NCBI GenBank assembly: GCA_018400255.1
Contig: JAGYMO010000254.1
Coordinates: forward strand, 1 to 6,879
Length of the DNA stretch: 6,879 bases
Source of the DNA: Deltaproteobacteria bacterium
Lineage (GTDB): Bacteria > Desulfobacterota > DSM-4660 > Desulfatiglandales > B25-G16
Reading direction: 5' to 3'
Each line of letters opens with the position of its first letter. The stretch's first letter is position 1. This document shows, piece by piece, positions 1 through 6,787 of the stretch. Below the pieces are notes generated by a model. That model saw only the letters and a program-made list of their open reading frames with translations. It was not told where the DNA came from and ran no database searches. The position numbers and the translations under genes were made by a program.

Positions 1-12
1 AGGCGCATTCAT

Positions 13-30
13 CCACGGCTAAAGCCGTGG
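13..30. repeat. Perfect palindrome resembling an IS200/IS605-family end
   Basis: CCACGGCT/AGCCGTGG, an 8-bp perfect inverted repeat with a 2-nt centre (or 7 bp with a TAAA loop), is preceded by GCATTCAT and followed by CTTTCTGCGG. Subterminal hairpins in this kind of context are common at the ends of IS200/IS605 elements and their TnpB-only derivatives. No transposase sequence is visible because the window edge is 12 bases away. It could instead be a dispersed REP-like palindrome. The remainder of 31-205 has no gene, RNA or clear site that I could identify. Confidence 0.45.
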
Positions 31-205
31 CTTTCTGCGGTCGGGGTAAACCTGCACCCTAAAACGGAAACTCTTACATTCGCCTAGAAAAGAAACCCGT
101 TATTCTGCTCCAATTACAAATTAAACACCACACAACAAATTATATTCTCAACCGACACAAACATTTTGTTCTTATTTCGCAAGGTTTCATGAAAATATCT
201 ATGTC

Positions 206-245
206 AAAAAATCTAAAGATACTACATGAAACTAACGTATCTTTA
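206..245 (-). terminator. Probable rho-independent terminator after tsaD
   Basis: On the minus strand a perfect 9-bp stem, TAAAGATAC/GTATCTTTA (237-245 and 214-222) with a 14-nt loop, is followed after GA by a run of six T (206-211). The stem begins at the tsaD TAA stop itself. Its low GC content makes it a weak example, but its position at the end of the gene block supports it. Confidence 0.5.
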
Positions 246-1256
246 TATCTGATTTAAGGGAAATCTTGAACGTGCATCCAGGGTCAAATCATCTCTGTGC
301 CCTTTCATCAACCTATGATAACCAGCAACAGCAATCATGGCTCCATTATCTGTGCATAACTCCGGCTGGGGAATATATAAATCAACCCCCTTGCCGAAAA
401 TTTTCTCCTTTAGTCTATTACGCAGAAAATTGTTTCTAGCCACCCCACCTGCTAACATAATTGTTTTTACCCCTACTTTTTCAGCGGCAGCAATTACTTT
501 ATCTATTAATATATCTACAACGGCGGACTGAAATGACGCGGCTATATCATGTAAACTCACCTTATTGTCATTGTTATTACGCCATTTATTTATATAGATG
601 GCAACAGCAGTTTTAAGACCGCTAAAGCTAAAGTCAAGGGAGCCCTTGGAAAGATACGACCTTGGAAAATGAATTGCATTAACCCTGCCATCACGTGCCA
701 TTTTCTCAATAATTCCACCGCCGGGATAGCCCAATCCCAGCAGTTTCGCTACCTTATCAAATGCCTCTCCTGCGGCATCATCAAGTGTCTGCCCTAAAAC
801 CGTATAATCTCCAAATCCCCTAACATGGTAAATGTTTGTATGACCCCCTGAGACAGTTAACGCCACAAATGGAAACGAAGGTATCTTCGGCTCCAGGAAA
901 ATAGAAAGAATATGGCCCTCTAAATGATTAACTCCAATTAGGGGAATACCCTTGGCATAACTAAATGCCTTCGCAAAATAAATTCCAATTAAAAGGGCTC
1001 CCACAAGGCCAGGGCCAACTGTAACTGCTATTGCATGAATGTCTTTATTCCTCAACGACGCCCTTTCTATAGATTCCCTAACAACCGGCACGATATTCCT
1101 GATGTGTTCTCGGGAAGCAAGTTCTGGGACTACCCCTCCATAACTGCGATGAACAGTGGCCTGAGAACTGACAATATTGGATAACATCCTTTTACCATCT
1201 TCAACTATGGATGAACACGTATCATCGCATGAGGTGTCTATACCTAAGATAAACAT
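243..1256 (-). CDS. tsaD: tRNA N6-adenosine threonylcarbamoyltransferase TsaD
   Basis: TsaD (Kae1/Qri7/YgjD family, once called O-sialoglycoprotein endopeptidase) transfers the threonylcarbamoyl group from threonylcarbamoyl-AMP to A37 of tRNAs, acting with TsaB and TsaE in the cytoplasm. The 337-residue length is typical. GIDTSCDDT (5-13) is the N-terminal phosphate loop; the usual form is GIETSCDET, so two acidic positions are conservatively changed. The metal ligands are His111 and His115 in NHLEGH, and Asp303 in CTDNGAM. SGGHT (136-140), the DDAAGEAFDKVAKLLGLGYPGG block (159-180), DFSFSGLKT (208-216) and LAGGVARNNFLR (268-279) are all present. The ATG start gives the normal N-terminus, but its ribosome site is weak (only GAG about 11 nt upstream), so translation may rely on the kinase gene 24 nt before it. 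The stop codon lies within a terminator-like hairpin. Confidence 0.97.
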   Translation of the reverse strand: MFILGIDTSCDDTCSSIVEDGKRMLSNIVSSQATVHRSYGGVVPELASREHIRNIVPVVRESIERASLRNKDIHAIAVTVGPGLVGALLIGIYFAKAFSYAKGIPLIGVNHLEGHILSIFLEPKIPSFPFVALTVSGGHTNIYHVRGFGDYTVLGQTLDDAAGEAFDKVAKLLGLGYPGGGIIEKMARDGRVNAIHFPRSYLSKGSLDFSFSGLKTAVAIYINKWRNNNDNKVSLHDIAASFQSAVVDILIDKVIAAAEKVGVKTIMLAGGVARNNFLRNRLKEKIFGKGVDLYIPQPELCTDNGAMIAVAGYHRLMKGHRDDLTLDARSRFPLNQI

Positions 1257-1280
1257 ATAATTATTCGCTCATTTCTGTCT

Positions 1281-3845
1281 TCAGCGGGATTCCCTCTTTT
1301 TTAGTTGGTCTATCCTTTCCGCGATCTTTCTGAGGTGTTCGGCCATAAGCCCTGCCCTCTGGTATCTTTTATTAATATCCTTTTCCAGGGCCCTATCTAA
1401 TATCTTTTCAACAATTGGTGGGATTTTTGGATTTATTTCTCTTACAGACGGGTGTTTCTCTTTTACAATCTCATACATCAGTGATGTTATATCGTCAGAT
1501 AAAAACGGTTTTTGCCCGGTGAGCATCTCAAAGAGGACAACACCTGCAGAAAAAATATCAGAACGTCCATCTATCCTCTTTCCGCTCACCTGCTCAGGCG
1601 ACATATAAGACGGGGTGCCCAACACCATGCCGGTCTTTGTCCTCGTTGAGGTCATAATCCGTGCTATTCCAAAATCCATCACCTTCACAGTATTCGTATT
1701 TTTTAACAGCATAATGTTTGCGGGCTTTATATCCCTATGAATAATATCATTTCTGTGTGCATAATCCAAGGCATCGGCTACCTGGGATATAATATGCAGG
1801 GTATCTCTTATAGGTAGCAAATTTTCGACCTCAGTATATTTTACTAAATTATCCCCATCGAGGTATTCCATGGCTATGTATGCAAGCCTTTTTTCTTCTC
1901 CGGCATCCAACATGGATATAATGTTGGGGTGTTGCAATGCCCCTGCTGATTCAGCCTCCCTGAAAAAACGATCTTTAATATCGCCTATTTCCTTATCATT
2001 AAATTCGGATAGCTTTAATGTTTTTATGGCCACAGTAGCACCTGTTGCAGGGTCTTCTCCCCTATAGACTATCCCCATCGCACCACGACCTATTTCTCCA
2101 GAGATTTCATATTTGCCAAGGGTTTTTTCAGCATGAATACGTATTAATGTTGCCTGGGTTTCATCAGGATGTAAATCCCTGTCTATGTAAACCGGTCTGC
2201 CATCAATGCCCTCGAGTTCAAAGATTCGGTCATTTAAATCCTTATAATCGCTGTCTCCAATCAAATAATAGGCAGATAAGGCCTTCTCCGCCTCCTCTCT
2301 TTTTTCAAAATCCAGCCCAAGATCATATAAAAATTCCTTTACCCCTGGTTCAGTGACAGGGCATTGACGGATTTTCTCAAAGGCAAGGTCAAATAAGCCC
2401 TGCTTATAAAATGACACGGCAAGTTTTTTATTTCTTTCCACAAAATCGTCTGCTGATTTCTCTCTGGAGGACCCGCTAAATAAGCCGCGTTTTAATGCTA
2501 TGACAAAATAGCCTGATACAAGAAGCAATATGTGGGGGGCGGTCTTGAGGCAAACATTTGAGTTATAAAACAATATAACAGATACCACCCCGTAAGAGAG
2601 AAGCAGTAGTATAATTGATAATGCCCCTGCCCACAACAGGTTCATTCTTGGCAGGAGAAATGAAAGATAGAGACCAAAGAGAAGGATAAAAGCCAGCTCA
2701 ATATATACTACCCATTGTGGCTTAATGAAAAATGATTCTCTAAGGATATTGGACACGGAATTAGCCATTATCTCCACGCCTGGTAAAGTATTGGAGATTG
2801 GTGTAATAAACTGATCTTCAATAGCAGAAAACTCCGGGCCTACAATGACTATCTTGTCTCTAAATAAGCTCGTCTGAAATTTCTTATAAAAAACATCCCT
2901 GAACGGCGTTGTATGAAATGATGCCCTGGGTCCTTTACTCCACTTTATCATTGTTGACATATTTAAGTCCGCCGCTGGTATCCTGATGACCTCTGTGGAA
3001 TTTAAATGCAAGCTAACGCTCTCGCCCGGGGTAACCTTAATATTGTCATCACTGAGGCCCTTAAACTCCTTAACAATGGCAAGGGAGAATGAAGGGACAG
3101 CAACTTTCTCTAAATATCCAATTATGTGAATCTGGTTTCTTATGCAGCCATCACTATCTGGAAAAAAATTTTTATGGCCTATCCCAGCAACTGATTCCGC
3201 AAAAAGTGGAAAAAGTGGCTCGATATTAGCAAGCCACATTATATCCTTATTTGACCTCTTGCCCCATAGACTACTGTTAATCTTAAGCGAATATTTTTTT
3301 ATATAGTCCGGCATCTCCTTATCTTTTTTAGCACTTGATGTATCGAAAGAAACGGGTAGAATTACATTACCAGCCTTTTTAAAGGCCTCTGCCAATTTTG
3401 TATCGTTATCCAGATTGGCCTCTGCCTTGTCTAATAAATTATAAAAGGTTTCATTGGAACGCCCTTTGGTACTCAGACCGAGGTCTATGTACATCTTTTT
3501 GAGTTCTTTAATGGTTTTTAATCCAGTATTCGCCTCCGGCCCATTAAAATTCATATTCAAGGCAATCACCTTTGACCCTGCCATAACGAGGTTGTTTATC
3601 GCTTCGGCAATAATATTCCTTGGCCAGGGACAGGGGCCTATTTCAGCTAAATCTTTATCATCTATAGCCACTATCTCAATATTAGGGTCTATGCGTTTCT
3701 GGGCAGTTACCTTAGAGCGTAAATCGAAGGTGTTCTTTTCCAATCTATCGATAAAATCGCCCCCGCCTTTAAAGCATATAATCAGGAACAGGGCGGTGAG
3801 ACACACACCGATTAAAAATTCTGTAAAACCCTTTTTTAACAACAT
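1281..3845 (-). CDS. CHASE2 sensor - TPR-like - serine/threonine protein kinase
   Basis: This is a transmembrane receptor kinase of 854 residues. An N-terminal membrane segment (about 8-25) leads into a CHASE2 extracytoplasmic sensor domain (about 30-370; see VAIDDKDLAEIGPCPWPR, and IVIVGPEFSAIEDQFITP with GVEIMANSV). Three further membrane segments follow (about 378-397, 403-427, 435-452). Helical TPR-like repeats (about 470-540) link to a PknB-type kinase (579 to about 840). The catalytic parts are complete: glycine loop GRGAMG (586-591), Lys608 in AIK, helix-C Glu630, HRDIKPAN (703-710) with Asp705, DFG (724-726), and GTPSYMSPE (743-751). The threonine-rich activation loop (732-738) suggests autophosphorylation. 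CHASE2 ligands are generally unknown. This domain order is an established family, so the protein is not new, but its targets cannot be read from the sequence. tsaD starts 24 nt after its stop. No partner phosphatase or FHA protein is in the window. Confidence 0.94.
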   Translation of the reverse strand: MLLKKGFTEFLIGVCLTALFLIICFKGGGDFIDRLEKNTFDLRSKVTAQKRIDPNIEIVAIDDKDLAEIGPCPWPRNIIAEAINNLVMAGSKVIALNMNFNGPEANTGLKTIKELKKMYIDLGLSTKGRSNETFYNLLDKAEANLDNDTKLAEAFKKAGNVILPVSFDTSSAKKDKEMPDYIKKYSLKINSSLWGKRSNKDIMWLANIEPLFPLFAESVAGIGHKNFFPDSDGCIRNQIHIIGYLEKVAVPSFSLAIVKEFKGLSDDNIKVTPGESVSLHLNSTEVIRIPAADLNMSTMIKWSKGPRASFHTTPFRDVFYKKFQTSLFRDKIVIVGPEFSAIEDQFITPISNTLPGVEIMANSVSNILRESFFIKPQWVVYIELAFILLFGLYLSFLLPRMNLLWAGALSIILLLLSYGVVSVILFYNSNVCLKTAPHILLLVSGYFVIALKRGLFSGSSREKSADDFVERNKKLAVSFYKQGLFDLAFEKIRQCPVTEPGVKEFLYDLGLDFEKREEAEKALSAYYLIGDSDYKDLNDRIFELEGIDGRPVYIDRDLHPDETQATLIRIHAEKTLGKYEISGEIGRGAMGIVYRGEDPATGATVAIKTLKLSEFNDKEIGDIKDRFFREAESAGALQHPNIISMLDAGEEKRLAYIAMEYLDGDNLVKYTEVENLLPIRDTLHIISQVADALDYAHRNDIIHRDIKPANIMLLKNTNTVKVMDFGIARIMTSTRTKTGMVLGTPSYMSPEQVSGKRIDGRSDIFSAGVVLFEMLTGQKPFLSDDITSLMYEIVKEKHPSVREINPKIPPIVEKILDRALEKDINKRYQRAGLMAEHLRKIAERIDQLKKRESR

Positions 3846-3858
3846 TCTTTTAACTAAT

Positions 3859-3863
3859 CTCCT
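3859..3863 (-). promoter_or_regulatory. Probable ribosome binding site of the kinase gene
   Basis: AGGAG on the minus strand overlaps the TAG stop of the SLBB-HhH gene and lies 13 nt before the kinase ATG. The spacing is longer than ideal. The overlap suggests that translation of the two genes is coupled. Confidence 0.45.
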
Positions 3864-4449
3864 ATATTTCGATGAAAGATTTTAGCTGCGAAAAGCGTAC
3901 TCTTCCAATACCCTTAATTTTCATTATCTCCTCTTTGCTCTTAAATGGTCCATGAAGCGATCTATAATAAAGAATTTTTTTAGCCATGTGTGGACCAATA
4001 TGAGGAATAGCCTCCAATTCCTTTGCAGTGGAGGTGTTTATAGATATAGGAATTCGCAGAGTTATCTTGTATTCAGGCTGCATGGGTTCACTCGCTGCGA
4101 ATATGCGCCTGTTCTTGATACCTATTCCAAGGCTGATATTCCTTTTAATTTTCGGCGGATTATTATCCCATTCTAAACCTTTCAATTTTGCAGTTAATCC
4201 ACCAGATTTATCTATAATGTGTCTCAGGGAAGGTTTTTTACTAAACGCATAGGCACCAGGGTTTATCACTTCTCCGTTTATTACAATAAAAAAATTATTT
4301 TCCACCTTTGAAGTGCCAAAAACATCCTGCGAGGAATAAAAAAACCTTATGACATGGCCAAAAAGTAATGATATTATAAGAACTGAAAGCCCTATTTGCC
4401 TATTGCTGCTAAAGCCTTTATTTTTCATTACCAAGACCAAAGGAATCAT
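3862..4449 (-). CDS. Membrane-anchored SLBB and helix-hairpin-helix (ComEA-related) protein
   Basis: The function is not known for certain. Residue numbers are for the 195-residue form. A single hydrophobic segment (about 19-37) after a basic stretch looks like an uncleaved membrane anchor, so most of the protein should be outside the cytoplasm. Residues 53-86 (NGEVINPGAY, then LRHIIDKSGGL) resemble an SLBB/ubiquitin-like module as in ComEA. A linker follows, then tandem helix-hairpin-helix motifs: LEAIPHIGPHMAKKIL (145-160) and IMKIKGIGRVRFSQL (175-189). This is the ComEA layout; ComEA is the DNA receptor in natural transformation, and its HhH motifs bind DNA backbone non-specifically. No comEC or other competence gene is in view. 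The start is uncertain: ATG 4449 overlaps lysC by 32 nt and has a weak GAG 6 nt upstream, while ATG 4428 (188 residues, MKNKGF) overlaps by 11 nt. The kinase gene starts 16 nt after the stop. Confidence 0.8.
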   Translation of the reverse strand: MIPLVLVMKNKGFSSNRQIGLSVLIISLLFGHVIRFFYSSQDVFGTSKVENNFFIVINGEVINPGAYAFSKKPSLRHIIDKSGGLTAKLKGLEWDNNPPKIKRNISLGIGIKNRRIFAASEPMQPEYKITLRIPISINTSTAKELEAIPHIGPHMAKKILYYRSLHGPFKSKEEIMKIKGIGRVRFSQLKSFIEI

Positions 4450-5638
4450 GAAGGGCTCTTATTGCAAGTTCAGTGTATTTCTCTTTTATAATACAGGAGA
4501 TCTTTATCTCCGAGGTGCTTATCAGGCTGATATTTATATTTTCCTTCGCAAGGGTCTGAAACATCTTATAGGCAATGCCGGCATGATTTCTCATACCAAG
4601 TCCGATTATTGACACCTTTGCAATATCTTCATCCCCGATAACGTCTGAAGCGCCAATCTTTTTTGCGATGTCTTTAACCAGACCCATGGTTTTCTGGAAA
4701 TCTGGTTTAGGGACCGTAAAGGTTAAGTCTGTTATTCCATCGGCGCTCGTGTTCTGGATAATCATGTCCACAACTATATTTGCCCTAAAAATAGGGTCAA
4801 AGATAGCAAACGCGATTCCAGGCTTATCTGGTATCTTTAATATGGTAATTCTTGCCTCGTTCTTATCAGAAACAACGCCTGAAACAAGTATCTTTTCCAT
4901 CTCTTTGCTTTCTGCCACTACCATAGTCCCCCCATTTTCTGTAAAGGATGATCTTACATGTATTGGTACATTAAATTTTTTTGCAAATTCAACTGATCTC
5001 ACATCTAAGACCTTCGCACCCAAGCTTGCAAATTCCAGCATCTCATCATAGGATATTTTATCAAGCTTCTTAGCGTTGGCGCACAGGTTTGGATCAGCAG
5101 AATAGACGCCCTCAACATCTGTATATATTTCACAAACATCCGCCTTCAATGCAGCCGCCAAGGCTACTGCGGTAGTGTCGGACCCCCCTCTGCCCAGGGT
5201 AGTAATATTTTTACCCTCGTCAATTCCTTGAAATCCCGCAATAGTTACAATACTATTTTTCTCCAACTCTTCCATTATGCGGTCCGTATAAATCTGTTTA
5301 ATCCTTGCCTTTCCATATGTTTGATCAGTGCATATGGAGGCCTGGAATCCAAGGAGTGAACAACAGTTATAGCCTAAAGATTTAACTGCGAGGGCAAAAA
5401 GAGATATGCTAACCTGCTCACCTGTGGACATTAAGACATCCAACTCCCTTGGGTCAGGGATTTCAGTTATCTGTCTGGAGAGATTGATTAATGCATCTGT
5501 TTGGCCGGCCATGGCTGAAAGAACCACTAAAAGCCTATCCCCCTTTTTGCTTAGCTCGATTACCTTTTTAGCAACTGCCATTATCTTTTCTATGCTACCA
5601 ACAGAGGTACCGCCGTATTTTTGTACTATTAATGCCAT
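4418..5638 (-). CDS. lysC: Aspartate kinase (monofunctional, with C-terminal ACT domains)
   Basis: Aspartate kinase phosphorylates L-aspartate to 4-phospho-L-aspartate, the first step towards lysine, threonine, methionine and diaminopimelate. Residue numbers are from the ATG at 5638, which gives 406 residues, the usual length. KYGGTSV (7-13) is the N-terminal substrate/nucleotide motif. STGEQVS, then FQGIDEGKNITTLGRGGSDTTA, then YTDVEGVYSADP form the amino-acid kinase core. From about residue 250, starting near ILVSGVVSDKNEARIT, are two ACT modules, which in this family bind the feedback inhibitors lysine and/or threonine. The preferred start begins MALIVQKYGG, the standard N-terminus; a TTG 48 nt upstream would add an unconserved tail. 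There is no homoserine dehydrogenase domain, so this is not a ThrA-type fusion. The 3' end overlaps the following gene. Proximity to acpS and tsaE matches gene order known from Geobacter-like and Nitrospirota genomes. Confidence 0.95.
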   Translation of the reverse strand: MALIVQKYGGTSVGSIEKIMAVAKKVIELSKKGDRLLVVLSAMAGQTDALINLSRQITEIPDPRELDVLMSTGEQVSISLFALAVKSLGYNCCSLLGFQASICTDQTYGKARIKQIYTDRIMEELEKNSIVTIAGFQGIDEGKNITTLGRGGSDTTAVALAAALKADVCEIYTDVEGVYSADPNLCANAKKLDKISYDEMLEFASLGAKVLDVRSVEFAKKFNVPIHVRSSFTENGGTMVVAESKEMEKILVSGVVSDKNEARITILKIPDKPGIAFAIFDPIFRANIVVDMIIQNTSADGITDLTFTVPKPDFQKTMGLVKDIAKKIGASDVIGDEDIAKVSIIGLGMRNHAGIAYKMFQTLAKENINISLISTSEIKISCIIKEKYTELAIRALHDSFGLGNEK

Positions 5639-5647
5639 ATTACCGTA

Positions 5648-5651
5648 TCCT
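5648..5651 (-). promoter_or_regulatory. Ribosome binding site deciding the lysC start
   Basis: AGGA on the minus strand is 9 nt before the ATG at 5638. It favours this start over a TTG 16 codons upstream (5686), which has no comparable site and overlaps the predicted -10 box. Confidence 0.6.
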
Positions 5652-5672
5652 GAATTCTTATCGTTTAGCCAT

Positions 5673-5699
5673 ATTATATCTAACAACTGAATACTTCAA
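5673..5699 (-). promoter_or_regulatory. Candidate sigma-70 promoter of lysC
   Basis: A perfect TATAAT box (5673-5678) is preceded by TTGAAG (5694-5699) with a 15-nt spacer, shorter than the usual 17. A 17-nt alternative -35, TTTTGA, is a poorer match. Transcription would begin near 5666 and give a leader of about 28 nt carrying the lysC Shine-Dalgarno site. An inverted repeat, TGAATA/TATTCA (5688-5693 and 5702-5707, 8-nt centre), covers the -35 box and could be an operator. The 117-nt gap is the longest between genes in the window, which fits an internal promoter. AT-rich DNA produces such boxes by chance, so this is a prediction only. Confidence 0.45.
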
Positions 5700-5755
5700 A
5701 ATATTCACTCTATGAGGAACATGAACGTTCTGCATCAACACGTAACCGAAAGCCT

Positions 5756-6313
5756 TCAAAAAAGTATCGTATGGTACTTATGAACATGAAAATTATTTGA
5801 GTTTGAAATCAGTAACCCCTCATTATTTACACTGGTGCCTATCTTTTTATTTAAGGCAGCTATTATTGCCCTGGATCTGTCATGAAGTCCATAAAATTTA
5901 AGCTCCCTTGTGCTGTCATCTATGATCTTAAATTCAATTTGTACTCTTTCATCAGGTAGTCTTCCCGGCCATCTATCGGCCCACTCAATAACTACTACAC
6001 CGTGGCCCAAAAAATAACTATCCACGTCTAAAGACACAAAATCCTCTTTATTTTCTATTCTGTAAAGATCAATGTGAAAGAGGGGGTATTTACCATAATA
6101 CTCATTGACGATAGTAAATGTTGGGCTGACTACGTCGTTCGGTTCAATACCAAGTCCAACAGCTATTCCTTTTGTAAACCATGTTTTACCACCCCCTAAA
6201 TCCCCGATCAATGCTATAATATCACCTTCGACTAACTGCATTCCTAATTGCCTTCCTAACCAAAGGCTTTCTTCAACTGATTTCGTAATATATTTTATAA
6301 GGGTTTCTTTCAA
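5756..6313 (-). CDS. tsaE: tRNA t6A37 biosynthesis ATPase TsaE
   Basis: TsaE (formerly YjeE) is the P-loop ATPase that works with TsaB and TsaD to attach threonylcarbamoyl to A37 of ANN-decoding tRNAs. The Walker A loop is GDLGGGKT (residues 37-44); most family members have Ala where Gly41 stands here. SPTFTIVNEY (63-72), HIDLYR (80-85) and VVVIEWADR (106-114) are the other family blocks. The start is TTG. It is supported by AAAGGA at 6322-6327, 8 nt upstream, and by an in-frame TAA just before it; the next Met (residue 24) would remove a conserved helix. The protein has 185 residues against roughly 150-160 in the family. About 28 residues after ALNKK, rich in Asn, His and Ser, are not part of the known fold. 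tsaD, encoding its partner, is the last gene of the same block. Confidence 0.95.
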   Translation of the reverse strand: MKETLIKYITKSVEESLWLGRQLGMQLVEGDIIALIGDLGGGKTWFTKGIAVGLGIEPNDVVSPTFTIVNEYYGKYPLFHIDLYRIENKEDFVSLDVDSYFLGHGVVVIEWADRWPGRLPDERVQIEFKIIDDSTRELKFYGLHDRSRAIIAALNKKIGTSVNNEGLLISNSNNFHVHKYHTILF

Positions 6314-6321
6314 CCTTAAGG

Positions 6322-6327
6322 TCCTTT
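6322..6327 (-). promoter_or_regulatory. Ribosome binding site fixing the TTG start of tsaE
   Basis: AAAGGA on the minus strand lies 8 nt before the TTG codon. The spacer is the palindrome CCTTAAGG. Because the frame is closed by TAA just upstream and the next Met lies 23 codons in, this site decides the start. Confidence 0.65.
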
Positions 6328-6344
6328 ATCTCCTTTAGCTATAT

Positions 6345-6728
6345 CTACAAATTCGTCTCGAGGACAACAACGGCAATGCAATAATCAGTCTCGTCTGAAA
6401 GTGTAACGTGTCTGCCACCTATGCCCCAAGTATTGCAATACTCAAGGGACTTGCCGGTAATATTTAGCCCGGGTTTTCCATTTGAACTTTGAGTAATTTC
6501 TATGTCTCGCCACCTTATGCCTTTTCTCATTCCCAGGCCTATGGCCTTTGAGAAGGCCTCTTTGGCAGCAAAGCGCATAGCAAAGTGAGCAGTTGATCGT
6601 GACCTGCCAAAACAAAAATCAATTTCCCTAAACGTAAAAATCTTATCTAAAAACCTGCGACCCCACTTATCAATTACCCTCTCAAACCTCTTTATGTCTA
6701 CAAGATCTGAGCCAATGCCATAGATCAT
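6345..6728 (-). CDS. acpS: Holo-[acyl-carrier-protein] synthase (AcpS)
   Basis: AcpS transfers the 4'-phosphopantetheine arm of coenzyme A to a serine of apo-acyl carrier protein, which activates ACP for fatty-acid synthesis in the cytoplasm. The 127-residue length is normal for the family. The N-terminal motif GIGSDLVDIKR (residues 4-14) supplies Mg-binding Asp8. The second signature, RFAAKEAFSKA (52-62), supplies Glu57. The C-terminal strand HVTLSDETDYCIAVVVLE (107-124) is the usual ending. The ATG start gives the conserved M-I-x-G-I-G beginning and is preceded by GAGGG at 6738-6742, 9 nt away. The stop is TAG. tsaE follows 31 nt downstream. The neighbouring gene seen in many relatives, nnr (NAD(P)H-hydrate epimerase/dehydratase), is absent between acpS and tsaE. 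No good promoter was found in the 151 bases upstream, so transcription may begin outside the window. Confidence 0.96.
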   Translation of the reverse strand: MIYGIGSDLVDIKRFERVIDKWGRRFLDKIFTFREIDFCFGRSRSTAHFAMRFAAKEAFSKAIGLGMRKGIRWRDIEITQSSNGKPGLNITGKSLEYCNTWGIGGRHVTLSDETDYCIAVVVLETNL

Positions 6729-6737
6729 AATAAATAG

Positions 6738-6742
6738 CCCTC
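6738..6742 (-). promoter_or_regulatory. Ribosome binding site of acpS
   Basis: GAGGG on the minus strand lies 9 nt before the acpS ATG. It fits the start that gives the conserved N-terminus. Confidence 0.6.
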
Positions 6743-6787
6743 GTGAGAATGGCGACCGTTTCCTCCCTGTGAGTCAATGTATACGCA

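Noticed and set aside
185..194. TTTCATGAAA palindrome as an operator
   Set aside because: A 10-bp palindrome in AT-rich DNA downstream of the last gene, with no promoter nearby, is likely chance.
2045..2356. Plus-strand frame of 103 codons inside the kinase gene
   Set aside because: It is antisense to the kinase linker and glycine loop; no motif or plausible initiation context was found.
3454..3885. Plus-strand frame of 143 codons opposite the kinase N-terminus
   Set aside because: It lies antisense to a well-supported kinase gene, has no recognisable motifs, and shows no ribosome site or independent support.
4668..5051. Plus-strand frame of 127 codons within lysC
   Set aside because: It is a shadow of the conserved aspartate kinase coding sequence on the other strand and resembles no family.
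4418..5686. TTG start for lysC giving 422 residues
   Set aside because: The added 16 residues are not conserved, the codon overlaps the predicted promoter, and the ATG at 5638 has a proper AGGA site.
5687..5755. Terminator between tsaE and lysC
   Set aside because: Only short dyads are present and none is followed by a T-run on the minus strand.
6739..6777. TTGACT (minus strand, 6772-6777) as the -35 box of an acpS promoter
   Set aside because: No acceptable -10 hexamer lies 16-18 nt downstream; the bases there read CGCCAT or GCCATT. A TATACA box further upstream has no -35 partner.
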